A stretch of DNA of 64,000 nt, from NCBI RefSeq assembly GCF_018459925.1, contig NZ_CP075371.1, positions 2,790,001 through 2,854,000 on the forward strand. The letters are read 5' to 3'. Shown here piece after piece: positions 30,868 through 39,840 of this stretch (the first letter of the stretch is position 1; each line of letters begins with the position of its first letter). This stretch comes from Nocardioides aquaticus. GTDB taxonomy: Bacteria; Actinomycetota; Actinomycetes; Propionibacteriales; Nocardioidaceae. The notes below the pieces were generated by a model, which was not told the DNA's origin, did no database searches, and saw only the letters and a list, made by a program, of their open reading frames with translations. The translations under genes were made by a program, and so were the position numbers.

Positions 30868-31989
30868 CTACAGCGTGTCGGTCATCCCCGCACAGGCCCG
30901 CAGCCAGGCGCGGCGCGTCTGGCTCGAGAGCTGGGCGTACGGCACGACCGAGCCGGTCACCAGCGCCGGGTCGTACGGCACCCGGTAGACCGCCCGGGTG
31001 CGCTGCTCGTAGACCTCGGTGAGGTCGCGGACCAGCCGCTCGTCGACCTTCGGGGCGGGGTCCGAGAGCACGGTGACCGTGCGGCGCTTCAGGTCGGCGT
31101 GGCCGGCGTCCTGGAGGGCGTCGAGCATCCACAGCCCGCTGTAGCCGGTGTCCTCGCGCACGGTGGTGGTGACCACGAGCAGGTCGGCCTGCTCGGCGGC
31201 GGCCAGCCAGTTCTCGGCGCGCATGTTGTTGCCGGTGTCGACCAGCACCAGCCGGTAGAACCGCTCCAGCAGGCCGTGCACGGCCGCGAAGTCGTCGGCG
31301 TGGATGGTGCCGGTGACGTCGGGACGCTCGTCGGAGGCCAGCACGTCGAAGTGGGCGTCGCCCTGGGAGCGGACGAACGCGCCGAGGTCGCCGATCCGGG
31401 ACTGGTAGACGTCGCTGAAGCGGCCCAGGTCCTCCAGCAGCTCGCGGGTGGTGTTGCGGTGCGCGCCGCGGGCGCCCCGGATGCCGAGGGTGCCGCGGGT
31501 CTCGTTGTTGTCCCAGGCCACCACGCCTCCGCCGCGCACGGTGCCGAAGGTGTGGCCGGCGGCGAGCACGCCGGTGGTCTTGGCCGCGCCGCCCTTGGGG
31601 TTGACGAACACGATCGTCCGCGGACCCTCGAAGTCGCGCTGGACCGAGGACCGCTGCTGCTCGTGCTCACGCTCCGGCCCGCCGGCCGGCAGTCGCAGGA
31701 CGCCGCCGCCGACCGTGTTGAGCAGGCCCCGCCAGCCCCAGGTCGCCGGGCCCGGCTCCTGGTCGTGGCGACGGCGGTCGAGGAAGTCGGTGGCGGTGAC
31801 GAAGCGGCGCGGCTCGACCGGCTCCCCGGGCTGCCCGGTCGGCGCCGGGGCGACCCGGCGCCCCACGGCTGCCTCCGGCACCGCGTACGGCTGCGCGGCG
31901 GAGGCGGGCTGCTGGACCCGTCGGCCGGGGGCCGGCAGCGGGGCGCCGTCCGTGATCGGGTCGGCGGGGTACGGGTCGTGGCTGGTCAT
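30868..31989 (-). CDS. ParA/MinD-family ATPase with Pro-rich N-terminus
   Basis: The 373-residue protein starts with about 75 Pro/Ala/Arg-rich residues, then WGWRGLLNTVGGG, a linker, and a ParA-type ATPase domain with the deviant Walker A motif VNPKGGAAKTTG near residue 130. LVLVDTGNNM is the second acidic motif. The WRGLLN plus Pro-rich plus ATPase arrangement resembles EspI-like proteins linked to type VII secretion, but no Ess/ESX gene (eccA-E, WXG100) is in the window. It could also be an orphan positioning ATPase. GGAG four bases before ATG 31989 supports the start. Confidence 0.78.
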   Translation of the reverse strand: MTSHDPYPADPITDGAPLPAPGRRVQQPASAAQPYAVPEAAVGRRVAPAPTGQPGEPVEPRRFVTATDFLDRRRHDQEPGPATWGWRGLLNTVGGGVLRLPAGGPEREHEQQRSSVQRDFEGPRTIVFVNPKGGAAKTTGVLAAGHTFGTVRGGGVVAWDNNETRGTLGIRGARGAHRNTTRELLEDLGRFSDVYQSRIGDLGAFVRSQGDAHFDVLASDERPDVTGTIHADDFAAVHGLLERFYRLVLVDTGNNMRAENWLAAAEQADLLVVTTTVREDTGYSGLWMLDALQDAGHADLKRRTVTVLSDPAPKVDERLVRDLTEVYEQRTRAVYRVPYDPALVTGSVVPYAQLSSQTRRAWLRACAGMTDTL

Positions 31990-32073
31990 GGCGCTCCGTC
32001 GGGGTGCGGTCGATGACGCCCCACCCTCCCACGGCCCGGGGTCGCGGTCGCCCGTCCGATGGTCCCGGGACCC

Positions 32074-32118
32074 GGGGTCGGCGGGACCGGGTTCGGCGGG
32101 ACCGGGTTCAGCGGGAGA
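32074..32118. repeat. three-copy 15-bp tandem repeat at the end of the DUF1206 gene
   Basis: Units close to gggttcggcgggacc run 32074-32118. The last unit spans the stop codon of the DUF1206 gene (32108-32110). It does not change the predicted protein apart from the last residues. Confidence 0.6.
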
Positions 32119-32941
32119 GGTGGCGCGCGCGGGCCAGGCAGAACACGCCGTACCCGGCGATGCCGACCGCGACCAGGCCCAGCAGGTAGCGGCCGTACGG
32201 CTGCTCGAGCACCTGCTGCAGGGCCTGGTCCATGCCCCCGGACTTGGAGGCGTCGTGCGAGATCGCGGCGTAGGCGAACAGACCGCCGATGATGGCCACG
32301 GCCACCGCCTTGGCGGCGTAGCCGAGCTTGCCGGCCAGGACGTAGAAGCGGCCCGCCGTGCCCTGCTTGCCCTCGGCGGTGAGGTGCTTACGGAAGTCCT
32401 CGGTCACGGCCTGCTTGGCCTGGACCCCGGCGTAGGCCAGGACGCCGAGGGCGACCACGCCGACGATCAGCTGGCCGCCGGGCAGCTGCAGGACCCGTGC
32501 GGTGGGGCCGTCGGTCCCGTCGCTGCCGCCGCTGCTCCCGCTGCCGGTGGCCACCTGGAAGGCGCTGAACCCGACCACGGCGTAGAGCACGCCCTTGAGC
32601 AGCGACACCACTCGCTTCTTCACGCGGTCCGACCCGCTCTCGGAGCGGTGCCCGGCCACGGCCTCGAGGACACGCCAGGCCACGAGAAGCAGCATCCCGA
32701 CCACGACCAGCCACAGCGCGACCTGGCCGAACGGCTGCTGGGCCAGCTCGGTCATCGCACCGTCGGTGTTGGTCGACCCGGTGCCCTGGCCCAGGGCCAG
32801 CTGCAGCGCGAGCCAGCCGACCAGGAGGTAGACCGCGCCGTAGGCGAGCATCCCGAACCGGACCGCGTGGTCGACCCAGGAGTGGTTCTCGGCCTCGGCC
32901 AGGGACCTCGGCGCGCGTTCGGACGTCCCACCAGTGCTCAT
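32108..32941 (-). CDS. DUF1206 integral membrane protein
   Basis: The 277-residue protein has about six hydrophobic segments arranged as three pairs, each pair beginning with a GxxAYGxVYLLVGWLAL-like helix, which is the DUF1206 repeat pattern. Pairs are near residues 28-95, 115-175 and 200-270. The N-terminal 25 residues are hydrophilic. Function is unknown; the family is found mostly in actinobacteria and some other soil bacteria. TACCCT lies six bases before ATG 32941, and there is no Shine-Dalgarno sequence, so a leaderless mRNA is likely. Confidence 0.85.
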   Translation of the reverse strand: MSTGGTSERAPRSLAEAENHSWVDHAVRFGMLAYGAVYLLVGWLALQLALGQGTGSTNTDGAMTELAQQPFGQVALWLVVVGMLLLVAWRVLEAVAGHRSESGSDRVKKRVVSLLKGVLYAVVGFSAFQVATGSGSSGGSDGTDGPTARVLQLPGGQLIVGVVALGVLAYAGVQAKQAVTEDFRKHLTAEGKQGTAGRFYVLAGKLGYAAKAVAVAIIGGLFAYAAISHDASKSGGMDQALQQVLEQPYGRYLLGLVAVGIAGYGVFCLARARHLSR

Positions 32942-32947
32942 CAGAGG

Positions 32948-32953
32948 AGGGTA
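32948..32953 (-). promoter_or_regulatory. candidate -10 box (TACCCT) for leaderless DUF1206 mRNA
   Basis: TACCCT stands six bases before ATG 32941; no Shine-Dalgarno sequence is visible. Confidence 0.4.
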
Positions 32954-33008
32954 GGGCCCCGGCCGGGTGCCGCGCCCCGACCCGCGGGGGGTAGCGGCCG
33001 GGACCGGC

Positions 33009-34460
33009 TCACTCCTCGGCGAGCTCGCCCAGCGCGGTCTCGATCGCGCGGTGGAAGGTCGGGTAGGCGTAGATCATCGTGCGCAGGGTGTCCACCGGCA
33101 CGGCGGCGTGCACCGCGAGCGCGAGCAGGCCGAGCACCTCGCCGCCGCCGGGCCCGGCGGCGGTCGCGCCGACCAGGACGCCACGGTCCGCGTCCTCGAC
33201 CACGGTGATCAGGCCCCTGGCCCCGGGACCGTGGGTGAACCCGCGCGAGGAGCTCTCCATGGCCGTGCGCCCGACGCGGACGCGCAGCCCGGCGTCGCGC
33301 GCCTGGCGCACCGTCATGCCGACCCCGCCGACCTCCGGGTCGGTGAAGGTCGTGTGCGGGACCGCGTGGTACGCCGCCGGCGGTCCGTCCTGGCCGAGCA
33401 CGTCGCGCAGCGCGACCGCCGACTGGTACATCGACACGTGCGTGAACGCGCCCTTGCCGGTGACGTCGCCGACCACCCAGAGGCCCTCGACGGGCCGGCC
33501 GTCGACGGTGGCCCGCATCCGCTCGTCGACCTCGATCGTGCGCGCGGACGGGTCGAGCCCCACGGTGTCCAGCCCGAGGCCGTCGAGGTTGGGGGTGCGG
33601 CCAGCGGCGACGAGCAGCTGGTCGGCGTGGAGCGTCTCCGTCGCCTCGCCGTCCTCGCCGGTGCCCACGGTGAGGGTGAACGTGCCGTCGGCGTGGGCGA
33701 CCTCGCTCAGGTCCGCGCCGGTCATCACCCGCAGCCCCTCGCCGGCCAGCACCTCGGCCAGCAGCTCGCCGGCCTCCGGCTCGTCGCCCGGCAGCAGCCG
33801 CGGACCGTGCTGGAGGATCGTGACCCGCGCACCGAAGCGCGCGAAGACCTGCGCCATCTCGCAGCCGATCGGCCCGCCGCCCACCACGACCAGGCTCGCG
33901 GGCACCCCGGTGGCCTGCACGGCCTCCCGGTTGGTCCAGTACGGCGTGCCGGCCAGCCCGGTCACCGGCAGCTCGGCCGGCCGGGTCCCGGGGTTGAGCA
34001 CCACGCCGACGCGGGCGGCGTACGCCACCACGGACCCGTCGGGCAGGGTGACCTCGACCGCGCGGGGGCCGGTCAGGCGGCCGACGCCGTGGTGCACGGT
34101 CGCCCCGGCGTCCTCGAGACGCCGCACGGCGACGGCGTCGTCCCAGTCGGTGGTGGCCTCGTCCCGGATCCGGGTGGCCACCGGCGTCCAGGACGGCGTG
34201 ACGGCCACGTCCCCGGCCAGGGTCCCGGCCCGGGACGCCTCGGCCAGCGCGTCGGCGGCGCGCACCATCATCTTCGACGGGATGCACCCGTAGTAGGGGC
34301 ACTCCCCGCCCACGAGGTGGCGGTCGACGACGACGACCGACAGCCCGCCCGCGGCGGCGCCGGAGGCCAGCGCCTCCCCGCCGGGGCCGGCGCCGACCAC
34401 GACGAGGTCGACCTCGGTGACGTCCTGGGTGCTGGTCTGGCTGGTCTGCTGGGTGCTCAC
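33009..34460 (-). CDS. FAD-dependent pyridine nucleotide-disulfide oxidoreductase
   Basis: The 483-residue protein has FAD-binding VVVGAGPGGEALASGAAAGG, the redox-active disulfide in GGECPYYGCIPSK, NAD(P)-binding VVVGGGPIGCEMAQVFARFG, the second FAD motif VEGLWVVGDVTGKGAFTH, and the C-terminal dimerisation segment YPTFHRAIETAL with the active-site His. It resembles mercuric reductase and dihydrolipoamide dehydrogenase, but PYY between the cysteines and the lack of a heavy-metal domain make both specific names doubtful. The GTG start follows an imperfect CACCCT hexamer by six bases. Confidence 0.88.
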   Translation of the reverse strand: MSTQQTSQTSTQDVTEVDLVVVGAGPGGEALASGAAAGGLSVVVVDRHLVGGECPYYGCIPSKMMVRAADALAEASRAGTLAGDVAVTPSWTPVATRIRDEATTDWDDAVAVRRLEDAGATVHHGVGRLTGPRAVEVTLPDGSVVAYAARVGVVLNPGTRPAELPVTGLAGTPYWTNREAVQATGVPASLVVVGGGPIGCEMAQVFARFGARVTILQHGPRLLPGDEPEAGELLAEVLAGEGLRVMTGADLSEVAHADGTFTLTVGTGEDGEATETLHADQLLVAAGRTPNLDGLGLDTVGLDPSARTIEVDERMRATVDGRPVEGLWVVGDVTGKGAFTHVSMYQSAVALRDVLGQDGPPAAYHAVPHTTFTDPEVGGVGMTVRQARDAGLRVRVGRTAMESSSRGFTHGPGARGLITVVEDADRGVLVGATAAGPGGGEVLGLLALAVHAAVPVDTLRTMIYAYPTFHRAIETALGELAEE

Positions 34461-34504
34461 GCCCCCAGGGTGCCACCCCCCGGCTCGCCCGGAGGGCGGG
34501 TGGA

Positions 34505-34915
34505 CTACCGGGTGAGCGTCTCCTTCTCGCGCGCGATCCGCGCGAGCAGGCCGTTGACGAACTGCGGGGAGTCGTCGGTGGACAGGTCGCGCACCAGCGC
34601 GATCGCCTCGCTCACCGCGACCTCGTCCGGCACGTCCTCGGCCCACAGCAGCTCCCACACGCCCAGGCGCAGGGCGTTGCGGTCGACCGCGGGCATCCGG
34701 TCCAGGGTCCAGTCGGTGGAGTAGGTCGACAGCACCTCGTCGATGCGGGTGCGGTGCTCGACCACGCCGCGCACGAGCGTGGCGGTGTAGTCGTTGGTCG
34801 GTCCCTCCCCGGCGTCGATCGCGCGGTCGAGGGCGACCACGGCGTCCTCGGCGCGCAGGTCGGAGGCGTACAGCACGTCGAGGGCCCGCTTGCGGGCCTT
34901 GGAGCGGGCTCCCAC
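34505..34915 (-). CDS. nusB: transcription antitermination factor NusB
   Basis: The 136-residue helical protein begins GARSKARKRALDVLYASDLR, the Arg-rich RNA-binding end, and ends with EAIALVRDLSTDDSPQFVNGLLARI, the most conserved NusB segment. NusB with NusE (S10) binds boxA of rRNA transcripts. I chose GTG 34915, which lies 11 bases after the efp stop codon; the longer frame runs through efp on the same strand. The efp-nusB order is widespread. Confidence 0.95.
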   Translation of the reverse strand: MGARSKARKRALDVLYASDLRAEDAVVALDRAIDAGEGPTNDYTATLVRGVVEHRTRIDEVLSTYSTDWTLDRMPAVDRNALRLGVWELLWAEDVPDEVAVSEAIALVRDLSTDDSPQFVNGLLARIAREKETLTR

Positions 34916-34926
34916 CGGGCGCCCGC

Positions 34927-35490
34927 TCAGCTCTTCACGCGGCCGAGGTAGGAGGACTCGCGGGTGTCGACCCGGACCTTCTCGCCCTGCGTGATGAACA
35001 GCGGCACCTGAATTTCGTGCCCGGTCTCCAGCGTGGCCGGCTTGGTACGCCCCGTGGCGCTGTCGCCGGCGACCCCGGGCTCGGTGAAGGTGATCTCGAG
35101 CTCGACCGAGGCCGGCAGCTCGATGTAGAGCACGCGGCCCTCGTTGGTGGCCACGAGCGCCTCCTGCTGCTCGAGCAGGAAGTTGGCGGCGTCGCCGACG
35201 ATCTCGGGGGCGACCTCCAGCTGCTCGTAGTCGTCGGTGTCCATGAAGACGTAGGAGGTGCCGTCGTTGTACAGGTACTGCATGTTGCGCTTGTCGACCG
35301 AGGCCACGTCGACCTTCACGTCGGCGTTGAACGTCTTGTCGACGGTCTTGCCGGACTCGACGTTCTTCAGCTTCGAGCGCACCACGGCGCCGCCCTTGCC
35401 GGGCTTGTGGTGCTGGAACCAGATGACCTGCCAGAGCTGGCCGTCGAGGTTGAGCACCATGCCGTTCTTCAGGTCGTTGGTCGTTGCCAT
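34927..35490 (-). CDS. efp: elongation factor P
   Basis: The 187-residue protein rescues ribosomes stalled at proline runs. The three-domain fold is complete. The tip loop reads [11 protein letters not shown] with Lys32, the residue modified in other bacteria. No epmA, epmB, earP or ymfI-like modification gene is seen in the window, consistent with unmodified Lys in actinobacteria. The C-terminal segment [20 protein letters not shown] is the usual ending. The ATG lies 93 bases downstream of aroQ. Confidence 0.98.
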   Translation of the reverse strand: MATTNDLKNGMVLNLDGQLWQVIWFQHHKPGKGGAVVRSKLKNVESGKTVDKTFNADVKVDVASVDKRNMQYLYNDGTSYVFMDTDDYEQLEVAPEIVGDAANFLLEQQEALVATNEGRVLYIELPASVELEITFTEPGVAGDSATGRTKPATLETGHEIQVPLFITQGEKVRVDTRESSYLGRVKS

Positions 35491-35583
35491 GCGCGCGTGT
35501 CAGCCTTCGTGGTCGGAGACGGGGTGCGGCACCACCCGGGCCGTCCCGGCGGTGGCCGGGGCGCGGGGCGCCAGCGCCCGAGT

Positions 35584-36012
35584 CTAGCCGTTCGCGAGGT
35601 GGGCGAGCGCCACGCGGTAGCCCTCGACGCCCTGCCCGGACACCACCAGCGCGGCGTGGGGGGTCACCACCGAGTGGTGGCGGAACTCCTCGGGCCGCTG
35701 CAGGGGGTCCGAGAGGTGCACCTCGACCAGCGGCGCCTCGAGCATCGCGCAGGCGTCGAAGAGGGCGTAGGAGTAGTGCGTCCACGCGGCGGCGTTGAGC
35801 ACCACCGGCGTCCGGTCGTCGGCGGCCGTCCCGAGCCAGTCGAGCATCAGGCCCTCGTGGTTGGTCTGGCGCACCTCGACCTCGAGCCCCAGGTCGACCC
35901 CCCAGCCGACGCAGCGCTCGGCGAGCTCGGCGTGGGTCGCGGTGCCGTAGACCTCGGGCTGGCGGCGCCCGAGCCGTCCCAGGTTGGGGCCGTTCAGGAC
36001 CAGCACCCTCAC
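35584..36012 (-). CDS. aroQ: 3-dehydroquinate dehydratase, type II
   Basis: The 142-residue enzyme dehydrates 3-dehydroquinate. It has VLNGPNLGRLG at the N-terminus, the catalytic loop RRQPEVYG with its Tyr, the LNAAAWTHYSYALFDA segment with Asn and His, and VEVHLSDPLQRPEEFRHHS. The last motif usually reads VHxSNxxAREEFR, so this copy diverges locally but keeps the key His and Arg. GTG 36012 overlaps the aroB stop codon by four bases. Confidence 0.95.
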   Translation of the reverse strand: MRVLVLNGPNLGRLGRRQPEVYGTATHAELAERCVGWGVDLGLEVEVRQTNHEGLMLDWLGTAADDRTPVVLNAAAWTHYSYALFDACAMLEAPLVEVHLSDPLQRPEEFRHHSVVTPHAALVVSGQGVEGYRVALAHLANG

Positions 36013-37172
36013 GGCTGCGGGTCCTCGTCGGTACGCGGGTCACCGGGGCCGACCAGGGTCGGCTGGAGGCCGCGCACCACGTCGTACGCCGCGCGCAAGT
36101 CGGCCTCGTCGGGACCGGCGAGCACCTGCGGACGACCGAGCCCGCCGAGGACGACGAACCGCAGCTGGGAGCCGCGGGCCTTCTTGTCGACGCGCATCGC
36201 GGCGAGCAGGTCCTCGAAGTCCGCGCCGGCATAGCCGACGGGGAGCCCGACGCGGGCCAGGACGTCGCGGTGCCGGTCGGCCAGGGCGTCGTCGATCGCG
36301 CCGGTGCGCCGCGCCAGCTCGGCGACGAACACGCAGCCGACCGCCACGGCGTCGCCGTGGCGCAGCGCGTACCCCTCGGCCCGCTCGATCGCGTGGGCCA
36401 GCGTGTGGCCGTAGTTGAGCGCCTCGCGGCCGGGGTGGCCGGGCTGGTCGGCGCGACCGCCGGTCTCCTTGAGGTCGGCCACGACGACGTCGACCTTGAC
36501 CGCGATCGCCCGCTCCACGAGCTCGCGCAGCACCGGCGAGGTCGGGGTCAGGTCGGCGGGGTCGGTCGTCTCGACGAGGCGCAGGATCTCGGGGTCGGCG
36601 ATGAACCCGCACTTGAGGACCTCGCCCAGGCCGGCCACGAGGTCGGCGCGCGGGAGGGTGTCGAGCAGCGCCAGGTCGCAGACGACCCCGGCCGGCTCGT
36701 GGAAGACGCCGACCAGGTTCTTGCCGGCGGCGGTGTTGATCCCGGTCTTGCCGCCGACGGCGGCGTCGACCATGCCCAGCAGCGTGCTCGGCACGTGCAC
36801 GACGCGCACCCCGCGCAGCCAGGACGCCGCGACGAAGCCGCCGAGGTCGGTGGTGGCGCCGCCGCCGAGGGTGACCACGGCGTCGGAGCGGGTGAACCCG
36901 CGCTCCCCCAGCGCCTCCCAGCAGTCGGCGGCGACCGCGGCGGTCTTGGCCTGCTCGGCGTCGGGCAGGCCGAGGGCCAGCACGTCGTAGCGCTCGACGA
37001 GCCGCTCGGCCAGGGCCTGGGCCTGCTCCCCGAGCTCGCCGGCGAAGAGCAGCGCGACCCGGGTGGGGCCGTCGCCGAGCAGGTCGGCGACGCGGTCCAG
37101 GACGTCGCGGCCGACCACGACGTCGTACGGCGACGCGCCGCGCACCGCGATGGTGCGGGCCGGCGCGCTCAT
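36009..37172 (-). CDS. aroB: 3-dehydroquinate synthase
   Basis: The 387-residue NAD-dependent, zinc-binding enzyme closes the ring of DAHP to 3-dehydroquinate. Motifs are VTLGGGATTDLGGFVAAS, VPSTLLGMVDAAVGGKTGIN, KNLVGVFHEP, and the metal site in GHTLAHAIERAEGY. ATG 37172 overlaps the aroK stop codon by four bases. A longer frame upstream belongs to the aroK region and is rejected. Confidence 0.97.
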   Translation of the reverse strand: MSAPARTIAVRGASPYDVVVGRDVLDRVADLLGDGPTRVALLFAGELGEQAQALAERLVERYDVLALGLPDAEQAKTAAVAADCWEALGERGFTRSDAVVTLGGGATTDLGGFVAASWLRGVRVVHVPSTLLGMVDAAVGGKTGINTAAGKNLVGVFHEPAGVVCDLALLDTLPRADLVAGLGEVLKCGFIADPEILRLVETTDPADLTPTSPVLRELVERAIAVKVDVVVADLKETGGRADQPGHPGREALNYGHTLAHAIERAEGYALRHGDAVAVGCVFVAELARRTGAIDDALADRHRDVLARVGLPVGYAGADFEDLLAAMRVDKKARGSQLRFVVLGGLGRPQVLAGPDEADLRAAYDVVRGLQPTLVGPGDPRTDEDPQP

Positions 37173-37723
37173 CGGTCCTCCCCGGAGTCGGTCCCGGACA
37201 GCAGCGCGTCGACCTCGTCCGCGACGTCCTCGGGGGTGCGGCCGTCGGTGTCGACGACGTGGCGGGCCACGGACTCGTACACCGGGGTGCGCTCGTCGAG
37301 CAGCGCCTTGATCCGGGCGCGGACGTTGCCCAGCAGCATCGGCCGGCCGACGCCGAGCCCGACCCGCTTGACGGCGTCGGTCAGCCCGACGCGGAGGAAC
37401 ACGACCTGGTGCCCGGCGAGCACCTCGCGGGTGCCGGCGTCGACGACGGACCCGCCGCCCAGCGACAGCACGCCGTCGTGCTCGGCCAGCGCCGTCGCCA
37501 CGGCGTTGCGCTCCAGGTCGCGGAAGTGCTGCTCGCCGTCCTCGACGAAGATGTCGGAGACGGCGCGGCCGGTCGTGGCCTCGACGTCGGCGTCGGTGTC
37601 GCGGACCGCGACGCCCCACCGCTCGCCGAGCAGGAGTCCGACGGTGGTCTTGCCGGCGCCCATCGGGCCGACCAGCACGACGCGGGGGCGGACGTGCGGC
37701 GGGCGGCCGCTCGTGCGGGTCAC
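37169..37723 (-). CDS. aroK: shikimate kinase
   Basis: The 184-residue P-loop kinase phosphorylates shikimate. Walker A is [11 protein letters not shown] near residues 19-29, substrate residues lie in DTDADVE and FRDLERNAV, and SLGGGSV is the third shikimate-binding element. GTG 37723 overlaps the aroC stop codon by four bases, giving a tightly coupled aroC-aroK-aroB-aroQ chain. Confidence 0.97.
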   Translation of the reverse strand: MTRTSGRPPHVRPRVVLVGPMGAGKTTVGLLLGERWGVAVRDTDADVEATTGRAVSDIFVEDGEQHFRDLERNAVATALAEHDGVLSLGGGSVVDAGTREVLAGHQVVFLRVGLTDAVKRVGLGVGRPMLLGNVRARIKALLDERTPVYESVARHVVDTDGRTPEDVADEVDALLSGTDSGEDR

Positions 37724-38898
37724 CGGTACCTCAGCGCCTCGAGGTAGGACTGGACGTTGCGGCGGGTCTCGTGCACGGCGTCGCCGCCGAACTTCTCGAT
37801 GACGGCGTCGGCCAGGACCAGCGCCACCATCGCCTCGGCGACGATGCCGGCGGCCGGCACCGCGCAGACGTCGGAGCGCTGGTGGTGCGCCCGGGTCTCC
37901 TCGCCGGTGGCGACGTCGACGGTGCGCAGGGCCCGCGGGACGGTGGCGATCGGCTTCATCGCCGCGCGCACGCGCAGCACCTCGCCGGTGGTCATCCCGC
38001 CCTCGGTGCCGCCCGAGCGACCGGTCGAGCGGCGGATGCCGTCGGGACCGGTGACGATCTCGTCGTGCGCCTGCGAGCCGGGCGTGGCCGCGGTGACGAA
38101 GCCGTCGCCGACCTCGACGCCCTTGATCGCCTGGATCCCCATCAGGGCGCCGGCCAGGCGGGAGTCGAGCCGGCGGTCCCAGTGGACGTACGACCCGAGG
38201 CCCGGCGGGAGGCCGTGCACGACGACCTCGACGACGCCGCCCAGGGTGTCGCCGTCCTTGTGGGCCTCGTCGACGCGGGCGACCATCGCGGCCGACGCGT
38301 CGGGGTCCAGGCAGCGCACCGGGTCGGCGTCGAGGCGCTCGACGTCGTCGGGCTCCGGCACCGACCCGGCCGGCGCCGGGACGCCGCCGAGCTCGACGAC
38401 GTGGGAGACCACGCGAGCGCCGGTGGCCTGCTGCAGGAAGGACGTCGCCACGCAGCCGAGCGCGACCCGGGCCGCGGTCTCACGGGCCGAGGCCCGCTCC
38501 AGCACCGGTCGGGCGTCCTCGAAGTCGTACTTCTGCATGCCGGCAAGGTCGGCGTGCCCGGGGCGCGGGCGGGTCAGCGGCGCGTTGCGGCCGAGCCCCT
38601 CGAGCGTCTCGGCCGGCACGGGGTCGGCCGACATCACCTGCTCCCACTTGGGCCACTCGGTGTTGCCGACCTCGATCGCGACCGGCCCGCCCTGGGTGAG
38701 CCCGTGGCGCACTCCCCCGGTGATCGTGACCTGGTCCTGCTCGAACTTCATCCGGGCCCCGCGGCCGTAGCCCAGACGACGACGGGCCAGGGCGTCGGCG
38801 ACGTCCTCGCTGGTCACCGCCACGTGGGCGGGCAGGCCTTCGAGGATCGCGACGAGGGAGGGTCCGTGGGACTCACCCGCGGTCAGCCAGCGCAACAT
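37720..38898 (-). CDS. aroC: chorismate synthase
   Basis: The 392-residue FMN-dependent enzyme forms chorismate from EPSP. Signatures are [31 protein letters not shown], the [12 protein letters not shown] loop, and [16 protein letters not shown] near the substrate site. ATG 38898 has no clear Shine-Dalgarno sequence; a GAGACT hexamer six bases upstream is a weak candidate for a leaderless promoter. A 48-bp palindrome at 38990-39037 separates it from the prepilin peptidase gene. Confidence 0.97.
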   Translation of the reverse strand: MLRWLTAGESHGPSLVAILEGLPAHVAVTSEDVADALARRRLGYGRGARMKFEQDQVTITGGVRHGLTQGGPVAIEVGNTEWPKWEQVMSADPVPAETLEGLGRNAPLTRPRPGHADLAGMQKYDFEDARPVLERASARETAARVALGCVATSFLQQATGARVVSHVVELGGVPAPAGSVPEPDDVERLDADPVRCLDPDASAAMVARVDEAHKDGDTLGGVVEVVVHGLPPGLGSYVHWDRRLDSRLAGALMGIQAIKGVEVGDGFVTAATPGSQAHDEIVTGPDGIRRSTGRSGGTEGGMTTGEVLRVRAAMKPIATVPRALRTVDVATGEETRAHHQRSDVCAVPAAGIVAEAMVALVLADAVIEKFGGDAVHETRRNVQSYLEALRYR

Positions 38899-38989
38899 GC
38901 GCCCAGTCTCCCACCCGCCCCGCGCACCCCCACGACCCGCCCGACGGGCGGGCGGCGGGGCCGTCGCGGCCGGTCGGGCTGGCAGGACG

Positions 38990-39037
38990 GGTCGTGGGTC
39001 AGCGGACGCGCCGGAGCGCGTCCGTCGACCCACGACC
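38990..39037. terminator. 48-bp palindrome downstream of the prepilin peptidase gene
   Basis: GGTCGTGGGTC, AGC, GGACGCGC, loop CGGA, GCGCGTCC, GTC, GACCCACGACC: two exact stems of 11 and 8 bp with a symmetric three-base internal loop. It begins 24 bases after the stop codon of the prepilin peptidase gene on the minus strand, a terminator-like position, without a U-tract. The rest of 38899-39060 contains a further GGGCGGG inverted repeat and no gene. Confidence 0.6.
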
Positions 39038-39060
39038 TCACCGTGGGGGCCGGCCGTCCC

Positions 39061-39789
39061 TCAGGCCCAGCCGAGCGCCCCGGCCACCACGTCCCCGAGG
39101 AGGACGCCGAGCAGGGCGCCGAGGAGGAGGAACGGGCCGAAGGGGTACGCCGCGCGCAGCAGCGAGCGGTCGCGGCGCACCAGCGCCCACAGCGCCCCGG
39201 GCACCCCGAAGACCAGGAAGCCCGCGTAGAGCCCGACCAGCACCTCGGCCCAGCCCAGCTGCCCCAGGCCGGCGCCCACCATCGCGGCCAGCCGCACGTC
39301 GCCGAAGCCGAGGCCGGCGGAGCGGACGAACCACAGCAGCCAGTACGCCGTGCGCGCCGCGACCAGGGCGACCAGCGACCGGACCAGGGCGTCGGTCTCC
39401 GCCGGGCCGCCGAGCAGGGCCGCGACCGCGGCCACGGCCACCAGCCACGCGGTGGCCGGCAGGACGAGCACCTTCGGCAGCAGCCGGGTCCGCAGGTCGA
39501 CCGCGCCGAGCGCGACCGCGACCGGCACCACCGCGACCAGGCCGACCAGGGCCGGCTCGGCCCCGACCGACCAGGCCAGCAGCCCGGCCGCCAGGGCGCC
39601 GACGACCGCCGTACGCCGCGCCAGCCCGGGCGCCGCGGCGACCTCGGCGTAGGTCGGCGGCGGGTCCTCGCCCTCGGGCAGGTGCAGCGACGCGGGGTCG
39701 GGCTGGGGCAGCCGCCGGACCAGCGCCGGGACGGCCGCGCCGCCGGCCCCGCCGAGCAGGGCGCAGCCGAGCACGAGCAGCAGGCTCAC
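39061..39789 (-). CDS. A24-family prepilin peptidase-like membrane protein
   Basis: The 242-residue hydrophobic protein carries both aspartates of the aspartic prepilin peptidase family: GAVDLRTRLLPK (about residue 97) and GLGFGDVRLAA in the GxGD motif (about residue 164). It has about seven membrane segments. The N-terminal cysteine-rich domain of PilD-type enzymes is absent, as in CpaA/TadV-type peptidases. No pilin or tad gene is in the window, so its substrate is unknown. It sits between aroE and aroC. Confidence 0.88.
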   Translation of the reverse strand: MSLLLVLGCALLGGAGGAAVPALVRRLPQPDPASLHLPEGEDPPPTYAEVAAAPGLARRTAVVGALAAGLLAWSVGAEPALVGLVAVVPVAVALGAVDLRTRLLPKVLVLPATAWLVAVAAVAALLGGPAETDALVRSLVALVAARTAYWLLWFVRSAGLGFGDVRLAAMVGAGLGQLGWAEVLVGLYAGFLVFGVPGALWALVRRDRSLLRAAYPFGPFLLLGALLGVLLGDVVAGALGWA

Positions 39790-39840
39790 GCGGACACCCT
39801 CACAGCGGCGCCCTCACGCCGACACCTCACGCCGGCGTCC

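Noticed and set aside
33009..34460. Mercuric reductase as the name of the disulfide oxidoreductase
   Set aside because: The N-terminal heavy-metal domain and C-terminal vicinal cysteines of MerA are absent, and no mer genes are nearby.
39061..39789. A type IV pilus or Tad locus around the prepilin peptidase
   Set aside because: Neighbours are aroC and aroE; no pilin, ATPase or secretin gene is present in the window.
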